DNA from: Solibacillus sp. FSL H8-0523 | GTDB taxonomy: Bacteria; Bacillota; Bacilli; Bacillales_A; Planococcaceae | DNA length: 64,000 nt | Direction: 5' to 3' | Assembly (NCBI RefSeq): GCF_038051985.1 | Contig: NZ_CP150291.1 | Span: forward strand, 124,001 to 188,000 | In this document: positions 34,061 to 42,538 of the stretch, piece by piece | How the letters are laid out: each line of letters begins with the position of its first letter | Numbering within the stretch: position 1 is the stretch's first letter | Translations under genes and position numbers: made by a program | Notes under the pieces: generated by a model | The model's input: only the letters and a program-made list of their open reading frames with translations | Databases searched by the model: none | What the model was told of the DNA's origin: nothing

Positions 34061-34593
34061 TTACCATTCATCCAGTTACAAAAAAGGACTTTCCCAATGG
34101 TAAAACTGTAACTTATCAATATTATTCAAATAGTTATTATGATATTCGAATGGAACAAACAGTTATCGGGTGGAATTGCACGTTACAATTACAACCACTT
34201 AGTCAACCATTCGAAAAGCAATTAGTAGAAGAAATTTTCGAGGATTATAAAAAAGGTTCAGAAAGTTACGTTGCAAAATGGAATAAGCAAGAAGCAGCGG
34301 TGATAGTATTTCAAAAGATGGCTTGGAACAATACGTTATTAATTCACGATTTATACGTAGAGGAAAGCTTTAAGAACCGTGGGATTGGTCAATATTTAAT
34401 GAACTATGTGAAACAGCGTGCACATGAAATAAATGTAAGGGCGATTGTACTCGAAACACAAACATCTAATGTACCAGCTATTCAGTTTTATTTGAAAAAT
34501 GGTTTTGCACTGGTCGGTCTAAATACAATTTCCTATTCCAATGAAGATATAAAAAATAAAGAGGTACGTATTGAAATGGCGTACATCCTATAG
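34057..34593 (+). CDS. GNAT acetyltransferase, streptothricin acetyltransferase (SatA)-like
   Basis: A 178-residue GNAT protein. HDLYVEESFKNRGIGQYLM holds the acetyl-CoA loop, and VLETQTSNVPAIQFYLKNGF with VGLNTISYSNED resembles SatA/YyaR streptothricin acetyltransferases, which inactivate the antibiotic by acetylating its beta-lysine. The start ATG overlaps the dcyD stop (ATGA), so translation is coupled. Its A+T content is somewhat higher than in the neighbouring dcyD. Antibiotic resistance is plausible but unproven; acetylation of another amine is possible. Confidence 0.8.
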   Translation: MITIHPVTKKDFPNGKTVTYQYYSNSYYDIRMEQTVIGWNCTLQLQPLSQPFEKQLVEEIFEDYKKGSESYVAKWNKQEAAVIVFQKMAWNNTLLIHDLYVEESFKNRGIGQYLMNYVKQRAHEINVRAIVLETQTSNVPAIQFYLKNGFALVGLNTISYSNEDIKNKEVRIEMAYIL

Positions 34594-34597
34594 TAGT

Positions 34598-34624
34598 AAA
34601 GGGACTCCTTAATAAGTCCCTTTT
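34598..34624 (+). terminator. Terminator after the SatA-like gene
   Basis: AAAGGGACT/AGTCCCTTT, 8-nt loop, TTTT. Confidence 0.88.
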
Positions 34625-34664
34625 GCATTCCCGCGGGCTTAGAGGTGGCTCATGCGCGGTTTTT

Positions 34665-35012
34665 TTAATGTAACACCCGACTGTCCAGCAAGTATTTCAC
34701 ATCATATTTCGTTGCAAGGTGCTTTAATAATAGTAGCAATGCGTCAAAATCATCTGCTTGAAGGAGCTGCTGGTAACTTGATTTTTCCTCGGTCGTGGCC
34801 TGTTTTTTAAAATAGCCCCACATATGCATGATGGCGTTACGCTGACTGCCGGTAGTAGGGGGCACGTTCAGCGCATCAGAAATGAGTGACGGGACGGTCG
34901 TGTAGTTTGCTTCTTTCATCGCCGTGCGAATGGTGTTGTAGTGATATTGACTATGAAGCATGACATGGTATTTTTCCTCGCGCCACAGTGTTTCAGCCTG
35001 CTTTTTCTCCAT
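34665..35012 (-). CDS. YbgA-family (DUF1722) protein
   Basis: A 115-residue all-helical cytoplasmic protein: LWREEKYHVMLHSQYHYNTIR at the start, HMWGYFKKQATTEEK in the middle and LLKHLATKYDVKYLLDSRVL at the end match DUF1722 (YbgA). The domain is often found fused to or near DUF523 and photolyase genes; the role is unknown. GGGGGTGA precedes the ATG at 35012. It follows the sensor kinase by 11 bp and thus forms the last gene of a response regulator-kinase operon, an unusual context. Confidence 0.8.
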   Translation of the reverse strand: MEKKQAETLWREEKYHVMLHSQYHYNTIRTAMKEANYTTVPSLISDALNVPPTTGSQRNAIMHMWGYFKKQATTEEKSSYQQLLQADDFDALLLLLKHLATKYDVKYLLDSRVLH

Positions 35013-35023
35013 CTGCTCACCCC

Positions 35024-36415
35024 CTAAAGTTGAATCGTTACAGTAGTACCCTTACCAATTTCACTTGTAATTGAAACCTCACCGCCATGTGCGACGAGGA
35101 TATCGCGTGCAATCGCTGTCCCAAGACCAGTACCGCGTATGTTTTCCGTATCGGAACCGCGGTAATAGCGTTCAAATACATTTTCGACATCCGCTTGTGC
35201 CATCCCACGCCCGTTGTCACGAATTTCAAGGTATGCCCGGTCATTTTTTGCTGTGAGGGTAACCATTATGCTCGTGTCATTCGGATTATGAATGAGGGCA
35301 TTCACTAAAAAGTTGAGTAATGCCCGCTTCATTAAATGTTCATCAAGTGACCGTACAAGCTGCGGTGCATCGCTGTCAAAGCTTACATCACGTAGTGTAA
35401 ATTGCGGATCATTCAAGACATCAATGACAACATCTCGTACAAGCTTTTCAATGCGCACCTTTGTTAGCTGAAGCGGTAATTGCTGTTCACGTAGCTTCAT
35501 CGTTAAATTGAAATCATCAATCAGTTCACGCATATAAACGGACTTGCGTTCAATGACCTCTGCATATTCTTTGCGTTCTGCGGGCGAAACATTCGCATCG
35601 TTTAGTAATTCCGCATAGCCTTGAATCGATGCGAGGGGTGTTTTCATGTCATGCGAAATATTGCTAATCCATTCATTGCGCATTTGTTCTAATTTTTTAC
35701 GCTCCTGCTCCTGTTTTTCTAGCTCACCTGAAACGTCCTGTAAGTTCGTGAAAACTTGCTTATAAATGCCGGGGCGCTTTACTTTTTGTAGCTGGAAATT
35801 GCGATTTTTAAGCTGCTGAATGCGATCAATCATCATATAAAGCGGCTTTGTTAAAATCGAGCCAAACATCAGCCCAGCTAGAAGGGCAATGACTAAATCG
35901 ACGGCAATAATGTACAGCAAATACTGAGAAATGGTGTTAAGAATGGCCGAGTTATCGACCATAAAGGACACACGTGAAATATTCGGATTTTCAATGCCGA
36001 TTAAATAGCTATAATCTTCAAATTCACTTATAAAAATGGTCGTGGCGTTGTCATATTCCTGGTATTTATAGTGCTGAATGAGATCGACTGGGCGATAGTG
36101 GGTCGGTGCTTCTTCAGGTGCAAGGGCGCGCACGATTTCTTGCCCATTTTTATCTAAAATTTGAATCCATGCTTGGCGACTTTGTAACACGTGTAAGCCT
36201 TCATCCATAATACGCGGCACACCCTGTTCAAGCGTTAAATAATCTGAAAAGCTCCGTACAAATACCTCGCCGGTCGTGTCAGTATTGCTATTAATGCCGT
36301 CTGTTGTGGCCTCTTTATATAAAATGACAAGCAGTAAAATGGTATTGGCAATAATGACGATAAATACAATCGTTAAAATTGTCATTAAAAAACGATTCGT
36401 CAGCTTCCATTTCAT
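35024..36415 (-). CDS. Sensor histidine kinase with extracellular domain and HAMP
   Basis: A 463-residue kinase: membrane segment about 9-33, extracellular sensor of about 130 residues, second segment about 164-187, HAMP linker, HisKA with phospho-acceptor His255 in ISHDMKTPLASI, and HATPase with DNGRGM and GTGLGTAIARDILVAHGG. Unlike BceS-type kinases it has a real extracellular domain. GGAGGTG lies before the ATG. It follows its response regulator by 19 bp. It may regulate the yxdLM-yxeA operon at 30 kb; this is inferred from proximity only. Confidence 0.9.
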   Translation of the reverse strand: MKWKLTNRFLMTILTIVFIVIIANTILLLVILYKEATTDGINSNTDTTGEVFVRSFSDYLTLEQGVPRIMDEGLHVLQSRQAWIQILDKNGQEIVRALAPEEAPTHYRPVDLIQHYKYQEYDNATTIFISEFEDYSYLIGIENPNISRVSFMVDNSAILNTISQYLLYIIAVDLVIALLAGLMFGSILTKPLYMMIDRIQQLKNRNFQLQKVKRPGIYKQVFTNLQDVSGELEKQEQERKKLEQMRNEWISNISHDMKTPLASIQGYAELLNDANVSPAERKEYAEVIERKSVYMRELIDDFNLTMKLREQQLPLQLTKVRIEKLVRDVVIDVLNDPQFTLRDVSFDSDAPQLVRSLDEHLMKRALLNFLVNALIHNPNDTSIMVTLTAKNDRAYLEIRDNGRGMAQADVENVFERYYRGSDTENIRGTGLGTAIARDILVAHGGEVSITSEIGKGTTVTIQL

Positions 36416-36434
36416 CGCGATTCACCTCCGAATC

Positions 36435-37133
36435 TTAAATGATAAATTTGTAGCCAAGCCCCTTAACGGTTGTAATGAAAACTGGCTTTGATGGGTCTTG
36501 CTCGACTTTTTCACGAAGACGGCGAATGTGGACCATGAGCGTATTATCGGCTCCAAAAAAGTCCTCGCCCCAAACCCGCTCAAATAATAGTTCCTTACTT
36601 AAAATGCGGTTTGGATTTCGCATAAAGCACGCCATTAAGCCCACTTCTTTTGCAGTTAATTCAAGCAAAGCTGCGTTCTTTTTTATTTCCGTTTCATCGG
36701 CATTCATCTCGAATGGCCCGCATATGGTAGAAGTACTTTCCACGATTGGTGCACTTTGCGTATAGCCAAGCCTACGTAACTGGGCCTTCACTCGAAACGC
36801 GACTTCCTTTGGGCTAAAGGGCTTTGTAATATAATCATCGCCACCGATTGCAAGTCCTAAAATTTTGTCGACCTCGTCGGATTTTGCGGATAAAAACAGC
36901 ACAGGAATATGTGAGGTTTCACGAATTTTTTTACATAAGTCATAACCTTCTCCGTCAGGCAGCATGACGTCGAGTAACGCGATTGTTGGGGAAAATTGTT
37001 CGAATACACGAAGCCCCTCTGCGACGGATCCAGCGGTTTGGATGTCAGTAAAGCCTTCTTTTTTCAGTGCGGCCTTTAGTAAATTTCGTAAATCTGCTTC
37101 ATCATCGACAATCAAAATACGCGGTTGTTCCAT
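36435..37133 (-). CDS. OmpR-family response regulator
   Basis: A 232-residue regulator. The receiver domain (1-120) begins ILIVDDEADL and carries Asp55 in LLDVMLPDG as the expected phosphorylation site; the C-terminal winged helix includes LTAKEVGLMACFMRNPNRILSKELLFERVWG and VHIRRLREKVE. The frame extends upstream to a TTG, but AAAGGACG supports the ATG at 37133. It is the first gene of a minus-strand operon with the kinase and the DUF1722 gene, divergent from the acetamidase gene. TATAAT on the minus strand at about 37166-37171 may be its -10 box. Confidence 0.9.
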   Translation of the reverse strand: MEQPRILIVDDEADLRNLLKAALKKEGFTDIQTAGSVAEGLRVFEQFSPTIALLDVMLPDGEGYDLCKKIRETSHIPVLFLSAKSDEVDKILGLAIGGDDYITKPFSPKEVAFRVKAQLRRLGYTQSAPIVESTSTICGPFEMNADETEIKKNAALLELTAKEVGLMACFMRNPNRILSKELLFERVWGEDFFGADNTLMVHIRRLREKVEQDPSKPVFITTVKGLGYKFII

Positions 37134-37309
37134 ACAAGCACGTCCTTTCAAAAACTAGTAATTTCATTATAGAGCAAGTGGAAATGTTTTACCTTTGTGA
37201 TAATTCGATTCGTAATCATTGTCGAAAAAATTGTATAATAGAGGAAAGGGTTAATTTTCCTAATATTCACGCGATTTTTACGATTTTCATATTTCAAGGA
37301 GGTTTTTAC

Positions 37310-38683
37310 ATGACAAATAACTATCAAACAGAAAACAACCCTGCACTCGATGTAGAGGAAACATTAACATTTATCGAGGAGCTGACTGTCGAGGCAGCGG
37401 AAACCTTATTTGTAAACGAATTTACGAACGGGATTTTAAATCCGAACGAACCGATGCTTGGCCCATTAAAAGATGGTGGTACCATTATTGCGAACACCGC
37501 ACCGGGCTGCTGGGGACCCATGATTACACCGGCAATTCGTGGTGGGCATGAAGTGACAAAGCCAGTTTATATAGAGGGTGCTGAAGTAGGGGATGCACTT
37601 GTTATTGAAATCAAGTCGATTCAAGTGACATCAATTGCCACGTCTTCTGGAACTGATGAGGCTCAAAGCGACCGCTTTATCGGGGATCCTTTTGTGAAAG
37701 TGAAATGCCCAGGTTGCGGCAAGCTGTATCCGGCAACGGAAATTCAAGGCATTGGGCAAGAAGCGGTAAAATGTGTGACTTGTGGGACGGATACAACACC
37801 GTTTAAAATGACAAACGGCTATACGATGGCACTTAGTCATAAAGGGGATATCGGGTTAACGCTTGGTAAGGAAGCTGCGCGTCGCATCGCACTAAACCCA
37901 AAACAATTTATGCGTACACCGGAAAACTCGGTTCAAAACCCTGTAACTGCGTTTGCGCCGAGTGATTTAATCGGACTAATGGCTAGAATGCGTCCATTTG
38001 TTGGACAACTTGGTACAACGCCGTCAAAAGCAATGCCCGATTCGCATAATGCAGGCGATTTTGGTACGTCTTTAATTGGTGCGCCGCATGAATTTACAAT
38101 GACGGAAGATGAGCTCGACATTCACCGTACAGACGGGCATATGGACATTAGTCGCGTACGTGAAGGCGCGGTTGTCATTTGCCCCGTGAAGGTACCAGGT
38201 GGTGGGTTATATGTGGGCGATATGCACGCGATGCAAGGTGACGGTGAAATCGCAGGGCATACAACCGATGTGTCAGGAATCGTACAGCTTAAGGTAAGTG
38301 TGCTGAAAAAGGCGAATTTACAAGGGCCTGTACTATTACCAAATGCGGAGGACCTACCATATACAGCGAAGCCATTTACAAAAGAAGAAAAACGAGTGGC
38401 GCGTGATTTGGCTGAGGAATTTGGCGTGAAAAATATGGAAGATAGCCTACCATTAGCAATTGTTGGTTCGGGGGCAAACTTAAATCTTGCCACGGATAAT
38501 GCGTTAGCCCGCGCGGCGAAGCTATTTAACTTATCAATAGAAGAGGTAAAAAACCGTGCGACCATTACAGGTTCTATTGAAATTGGCCGTCACCCAGGTG
38601 TCGTAACAGCCACGATGCTGGTGCCAAAAACGATGTTAAAGCAGGCGCGACTACTTAAGCCAATTAAGCGTCAGTACGATTAG
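37310..38683 (+). CDS. Acetamidase/formamidase family protein with zinc-ribbon insert
   Basis: A 457-residue FmdA/AmdA-family amidase, predicted to hydrolyse short aliphatic amides to acid and ammonia. NTAPGCWGPMITPAIRGG, DSHNAGDFGTSLIGA, VDxHMD-like DGHMDISRVREGA and VPGGGLYVGDMHAMQGDGEIAGHTTD are the family's core motifs. Between residues 133 and 158 lies CPGC...CVTC, a zinc-ribbon-like pair. AAGGAGG lies just before the ATG at 37310; the open frame reaches back over the regulator gene but has no ribosome site there. It is divergent from the two-component operon. No amide transporter or further nitrogen genes are adjacent. Confidence 0.9.
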   Translation: MTNNYQTENNPALDVEETLTFIEELTVEAAETLFVNEFTNGILNPNEPMLGPLKDGGTIIANTAPGCWGPMITPAIRGGHEVTKPVYIEGAEVGDALVIEIKSIQVTSIATSSGTDEAQSDRFIGDPFVKVKCPGCGKLYPATEIQGIGQEAVKCVTCGTDTTPFKMTNGYTMALSHKGDIGLTLGKEAARRIALNPKQFMRTPENSVQNPVTAFAPSDLIGLMARMRPFVGQLGTTPSKAMPDSHNAGDFGTSLIGAPHEFTMTEDELDIHRTDGHMDISRVREGAVVICPVKVPGGGLYVGDMHAMQGDGEIAGHTTDVSGIVQLKVSVLKKANLQGPVLLPNAEDLPYTAKPFTKEEKRVARDLAEEFGVKNMEDSLPLAIVGSGANLNLATDNALARAAKLFNLSIEEVKNRATITGSIEIGRHPGVVTATMLVPKTMLKQARLLKPIKRQYD

Positions 38684-38777
38684 AGCTAGGAAAATCATTT
38701 TACAACCATTCGCTTGTGACGTTTTTTGATACTACTTTTCGGGAAATACAGTACTAGAAATGTAGAGAGGTGAGACC

Positions 38778-39293
38778 ATGCAGCCAGTAATTAAAAAAAT
38801 CGAAGCACTTGCCCTCTCGATTAGCGTCCAATCGGGTGTAGGCATAATCGAAACAATCAGTGAAAAAGATGGAACGAAAAAGGCTATTTTCAAAATCACA
38901 GCAAAAACACCGCTGATGACAAAGGACGGTCATCAAATCGGAGCGTCTGCGATTCCAGTAAAGGGTCGTTTGATCGCATTTGTCGATTCAAGCATACCGC
39001 TACCCATGCAAGCACCACCGCAAACTGAGCCACTACTTGTTATTTTTGATCAGTACGATAAAAAAGGTGAGGTCGCAGTGGGGGTATTTAATGAGATGCT
39101 GTTTAGTGAGCAGTTGAACTTGAAGCTTCATGTAAAGGATTCAACTGAAATCGTGGATTTGCAAGGCAAGCGTGTTGAAAAAGAGGGGCTTTATCGTAAG
39201 GTACTCATTGTACTTTACGAGGTGACAACGCGTAGCAGACCTACACAAACAAATCCGACGAAGATTATTGTGACCAATGTTTTAGCGGAATGA
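38778..39293 (+). CDS. Conserved hypothetical protein
   Basis: A 171-residue soluble, probably cytoplasmic protein of unknown family. It is rich in beta-strand-like stretches (KKAIFKITAKTPLM, GRLIAFVDSSIPLP, PLLVIFDQYD, GEVAVGVFNEMLF) and ends in a Thr/Pro-rich tail. No membrane segment, signal peptide or catalytic motif is visible. AGAGGTGAG precedes the ATG. It is monocistronic and followed by a strong terminator. Confidence 0.7.
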   Translation: MQPVIKKIEALALSISVQSGVGIIETISEKDGTKKAIFKITAKTPLMTKDGHQIGASAIPVKGRLIAFVDSSIPLPMQAPPQTEPLLVIFDQYDKKGEVAVGVFNEMLFSEQLNLKLHVKDSTEIVDLQGKRVEKEGLYRKVLIVLYEVTTRSRPTQTNPTKIIVTNVLAE

Positions 39294-39298
39294 TCGAT

Positions 39299-39341
39299 GG
39301 GTGTGTTAAAAGTTTTTTGGCTTTTAACGCACCCTGTTTTT
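39299..39341 (+). terminator. Terminator after the hypothetical gene
   Basis: GGGTGTGTTAAAAG/CTTTTAACGCACCC, 8-nt loop, TGTTTTT. Confidence 0.92.
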
Positions 39342-39424
39342 AATTTTTTCATTTCACACATTGGTGTGGAATGGTATATTTTTCTATAGATAACAGTGGG
39401 ATATGTGAGGAGGAGGAATGGCCG

Positions 39425-40870
39425 TTGTTGCTTTCATTTGATGAGCAGCTTTTAACAAAAACATCAGGATTAACAGACAATCGATTAGAGCGCGCTTTAC
39501 AGGAGTTTGGTACAGAAAGTGCTATATGGGGTGTAGCGTTTGATAGCAATGCATTTTTACTAGAGCAGGAACGTGCGGAAACGTTTTGCTTTTCATTACT
39601 GAAGCATTATTGGGGGAAAGTGAACTTATTTTCCTACGATTCTTTTCATGAGGCGCATTTCAATGTTGAGGTCGTAAATGAAAAGATTCAGCACTTTTTT
39701 GATGCGCCAGAAAATAAAAAAGCACTTTTTGCATTTATACATAAAAAAGACGGAATTCATTTTTCACAGCTTGTTGAATTATTATTTACGAAGTCGATTC
39801 AAACACCTGTCACCGAAACAGGGCTTGAACGATTAATCGTTTTTCAAGTAGGACAGCGCTTTTTCGTGCAGCCGATTTATTCAGATTCTAGTGACTACTG
39901 GGAGTATATCGCGGCAAAAAAAATGTATGCGCTGTTTTTACAGCAGCCACTCGTAGCAATCGAACGCCCGCTTCAATTGATGCGCCTGTTTAAAGAGGGG
40001 CTCTTGCTACAATTTAGTAAAAATCGTGTGGCGACGATGATTCATAAAATCGTACAGCAGCTAGATTTTGAAAATCCGAAAAGCTATGTGTTAAAGCAAC
40101 TGCATTTATTTAACATTGAGATTCACTTTTCGAGTGGGCGTCGGCATTTGAAAAAACTGCGAAAATGTATTGCCCAAGTGCAAAGCGAATGGGAAGAGGG
40201 CCCCTTTGCACTTAATGAAAAAGAGCAAACCCTCCTAAGCTATATGCTTTTTCAAGAAGCCATTACACGGCAAGACAACGGTGCCATTATTCAGCACGGC
40301 CTGTATTTAATTGAGGAGGAGCGGCTGTCTAATCATGCGATCGAGCTCGTTGTGGACTACGAGGACGTCCTACCAAGCATGAATCCACAGCCGCAAGCCC
40401 TTGTGAAAAATTATCATAAAAATTACGTAGAGCATTTATTTTTTGTGCTACTCCATACACTTGTTAAAGAGGAACAGTGGAATGATGCAGTAACCTTGCT
40501 TAAAAACTATGAACTGGCAAGCTGTACGGCAATTTTTGAGCTGTTGCAGGAACAAAATCCGGACATGTTGCATTTAATTGAAGCCACTGTGCAGCAGGAT
40601 ATCGCGGTGCTTGTCGATGGAACGACGCAAATTATTCGAGATTCACTTGTAACGTGGCAAACTTCGTATGTCCAAAAAAATAGCCCGTACTATGAAATCG
40701 CGCTACAAACGTCACAGCATATGTGCAATTTACTACAAATTTTATTTTACGCTGAGCAAGATCTTTTAGTAGAGAAGCTACTAGTGGTATATAAAAAATA
40801 CATGCTAATTCCGGCGCATTTTGAAAATTTACGTCAGTTTATTGAACAACGAACGGCGCTGCTTGCCTGA
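39425..40870 (+). CDS. Hypothetical 481-residue protein
   Basis: A large soluble protein not recognised. The sequence is helix-rich with many Phe, Leu and Gln, e.g. FSLLKHYWGKVNLF, RLMRLFKEGLLLQF and DDA-type repeats such as VKEEQWNDAVTLLKNYEL, hinting at TPR-like helical pairs in the C-terminal half. An ATG at 39371 exists, but GAGGAGGAGG (ending 39416) favours the TTG at 39425. No signal peptide or membrane helix. It is monocistronic and located between the hypothetical gene and a tiny membrane peptide. Confidence 0.65.
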   Translation: MLLSFDEQLLTKTSGLTDNRLERALQEFGTESAIWGVAFDSNAFLLEQERAETFCFSLLKHYWGKVNLFSYDSFHEAHFNVEVVNEKIQHFFDAPENKKALFAFIHKKDGIHFSQLVELLFTKSIQTPVTETGLERLIVFQVGQRFFVQPIYSDSSDYWEYIAAKKMYALFLQQPLVAIERPLQLMRLFKEGLLLQFSKNRVATMIHKIVQQLDFENPKSYVLKQLHLFNIEIHFSSGRRHLKKLRKCIAQVQSEWEEGPFALNEKEQTLLSYMLFQEAITRQDNGAIIQHGLYLIEEERLSNHAIELVVDYEDVLPSMNPQPQALVKNYHKNYVEHLFFVLLHTLVKEEQWNDAVTLLKNYELASCTAIFELLQEQNPDMLHLIEATVQQDIAVLVDGTTQIIRDSLVTWQTSYVQKNSPYYEIALQTSQHMCNLLQILFYAEQDLLVEKLLVVYKKYMLIPAHFENLRQFIEQRTALLA

Positions 40871-40961
40871 AACGCAAAAAGATACAACTTTTGCTGTGAT
40901 TTTTCTCACAGCTAAAAAGCTATTCCTTCTATTACACTTAGAGATAGAAGGAGTGAGCAAA

Positions 40962-41054
40962 ATGATTAAAAACGTTTTATTAAGCTGTGCAGGCGTCGTA
41001 TTTTCGGTAGTAGCTGGCATTGGAATTTATTTCAGCTTCGTATCAGTAGGATGA
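40962..41054 (+). CDS. 30-residue membrane peptide
   Basis: A small open frame MIKNVLLSCAGVVFSVVAGIGIYFSFVSVG: one hydrophobic helix with a basic N-terminus, one Cys and no soluble part. AGAAGGAG lies 8 nt upstream of the ATG, an excellent ribosome site, and a strong terminator begins 7 bp after the stop. Small single-pass peptides of this kind often modulate membrane complexes; the role here is unknown. Confidence 0.6.
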   Translation: MIKNVLLSCAGVVFSVVAGIGIYFSFVSVG

Positions 41055-41061
41055 GCGATGA

Positions 41062-41107
41062 AAAAAGGTGTATCCACGTTTAACAACAAACGCGGATACA
41101 CCTTTTT
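41062..41107. terminator. Bidirectional terminator
   Basis: AAAAAGGTGTATCC-a-CGTTT / AAACG-c-GGATACACCTTTTT, serving the small peptide gene and the convergent CoA transferase-family gene. Confidence 0.93.
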
Positions 41108-42292
41108 CTATTTTAAAACGCCAGATTTTGTTAGTTCCTCAATTTGTTCCTTTGAATAGCCATAGCCTGTTAAAATTTCCTCGGTATGTGCACCGATCTT
41201 TGCCCCAACGAATTGATAGCTAGGTTCAACGCCTTCAATTTTTAATGCGGTTCCAATTTGGCGCTGTGTTGTGCCGTCTGGTTTTGGAATATCTACGACC
41301 ATGTTACGCGATTGGATTTGTGGATGCTCGCACGCCTCGTCGAATGTTAAAACCGGTTCGACACACCCATGGAAGTCCTCATTGAAAATTTCTAGCCACT
41401 GATTAAAGGTTTTAGAGCAAAATGCATCCTTTACCGCCTCTTTGAAGCGTTGCTGTGTATAGGCGGAACCATTGAATGTGCTATCAATCAGCTCTGGAAT
41501 ATCAAGTGCCTCACAAAGCAGCTTGCGGAATTGCGGCTCTAAGCTCCCAACTGAGAAATAACGCCCATCTTTTGTGCGGTAGTAGTCATAGAACGTCCCG
41601 CCATTTAAAATTTCCTCTTCTGGCTGTGGTGCGCGGCCGCTACCGAAATATTGTGCGCCGTATAGTGCGTTCATCGCAAACATCGCATCGGTCATCGACA
41701 CATCGATAAATTTTCCTTCGCCTGTTTTTTCACGGTGAAGCGCGGCGGCTAATATGCCGACTGCCGCATGCATTGTCCCACCGGCAATATCAGCAATTTG
41801 AATGCCCATCGCAACCGGCTTTTTGTCCTTTAAGCGTGAATGATCGAGCACGCCGCCAAGTGATAAATAGTTGTTATCATGACCGGGACGCAATGCGTAT
41901 GGACCCGTTTGCCCGTAGCCTGTAATTGCACAGTAGATTAGGCGCGGATTAATCTTGCGTAATGTTTCGTAATCGATGCCAAGACGCTTCATTACCCCTG
42001 GACGGAACCCTTCAATAACGATGTCGTAATCCTGTACGAGCTTTTTAATAATGTCGGTACCTTCGTCGGATTTTAAGTTAATTTGCAGTGACTTTTTCGA
42101 GCGATTTAAATGCTGATGGATGTAGGATTCACGGTCTTCGTCATATGGTGGCATAATGCGCATTAAATCGACGCGGCGCTCAGATTCAATATGAATTACT
42201 TCAGCCCCTAAATCTGCAAACATCATCGTCGCAAGTGGCCCCGGTAATAGTGAACTAAAATCTAAAATTTTTAACCCATTTAAAATTGTCAT
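41108..42292 (-). CDS. CaiB/BaiF family, alpha-methylacyl-CoA racemase-like
   Basis: A 394-residue family III CoA-transferase-fold protein. The motif GHDNNYLSLGG with the following IADIAGG corresponds to the catalytic His and Asp of alpha-methylacyl-CoA racemases, which epimerise the alpha-methyl centre of branched acyl-CoA through an enolate, rather than the aspartate of formyl-CoA transferases. N-terminal DFSSLLPGPLATMMFADLGAEVIHIE is the CoA-binding region. The ATG at 42292 follows GGGGGATGGAG. It appears monocistronic. No other acyl-CoA genes are adjacent, so the pathway is unknown. Confidence 0.87.
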   Translation of the reverse strand: MTILNGLKILDFSSLLPGPLATMMFADLGAEVIHIESERRVDLMRIMPPYDEDRESYIHQHLNRSKKSLQINLKSDEGTDIIKKLVQDYDIVIEGFRPGVMKRLGIDYETLRKINPRLIYCAITGYGQTGPYALRPGHDNNYLSLGGVLDHSRLKDKKPVAMGIQIADIAGGTMHAAVGILAAALHREKTGEGKFIDVSMTDAMFAMNALYGAQYFGSGRAPQPEEEILNGGTFYDYYRTKDGRYFSVGSLEPQFRKLLCEALDIPELIDSTFNGSAYTQQRFKEAVKDAFCSKTFNQWLEIFNEDFHGCVEPVLTFDEACEHPQIQSRNMVVDIPKPDGTTQRQIGTALKIEGVEPSYQFVGAKIGAHTEEILTGYGYSKEQIEELTKSGVLK

Positions 42293-42500
42293 GACTCCAT
42301 CCCCCTATGTGATCAAAACAGCATTCTGTAATAATACAGTTAATTTATATTTAATTAGTATTATAACAGTTGAACTTAAAAATTCCTATATTTATCCTTT
42401 TTAAGGAGAAATAAAATGGATTGTTCTGTAAAAAAGTGATTACCCTCATTATATTTAAAATAGTCAGAAAATTATAGTGAAAAAATGAGTAAATTTTTAT

Positions 42501-42534
42501 AAAAAAACTCGAGAGAACGTATCTCTCGAGTTTT
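42501..42534 (-). terminator. Terminator of the CAP-domain gene
   Basis: AAAACTCGAGAGA/TCTCTCGAGTTTT stem with T-run on the minus strand. The bases 42293-42500 between the two minus-strand genes are AT-rich and otherwise without clear signals. Confidence 0.92.
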
Positions 42535-42538
42535 AACA

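Noticed and set aside
34057-34593. A mobile resistance cassette around the SatA-like gene
   Set aside because: It overlaps dcyD by 4 bp and no repeats or transposase genes flank it, so an old, integrated gene is more likely.
38122-38565. Antisense gene opposite the acetamidase gene
   Set aside because: Same reason: Ser/Phe-rich shadow of a strongly coding strand with clear family motifs on the other strand.
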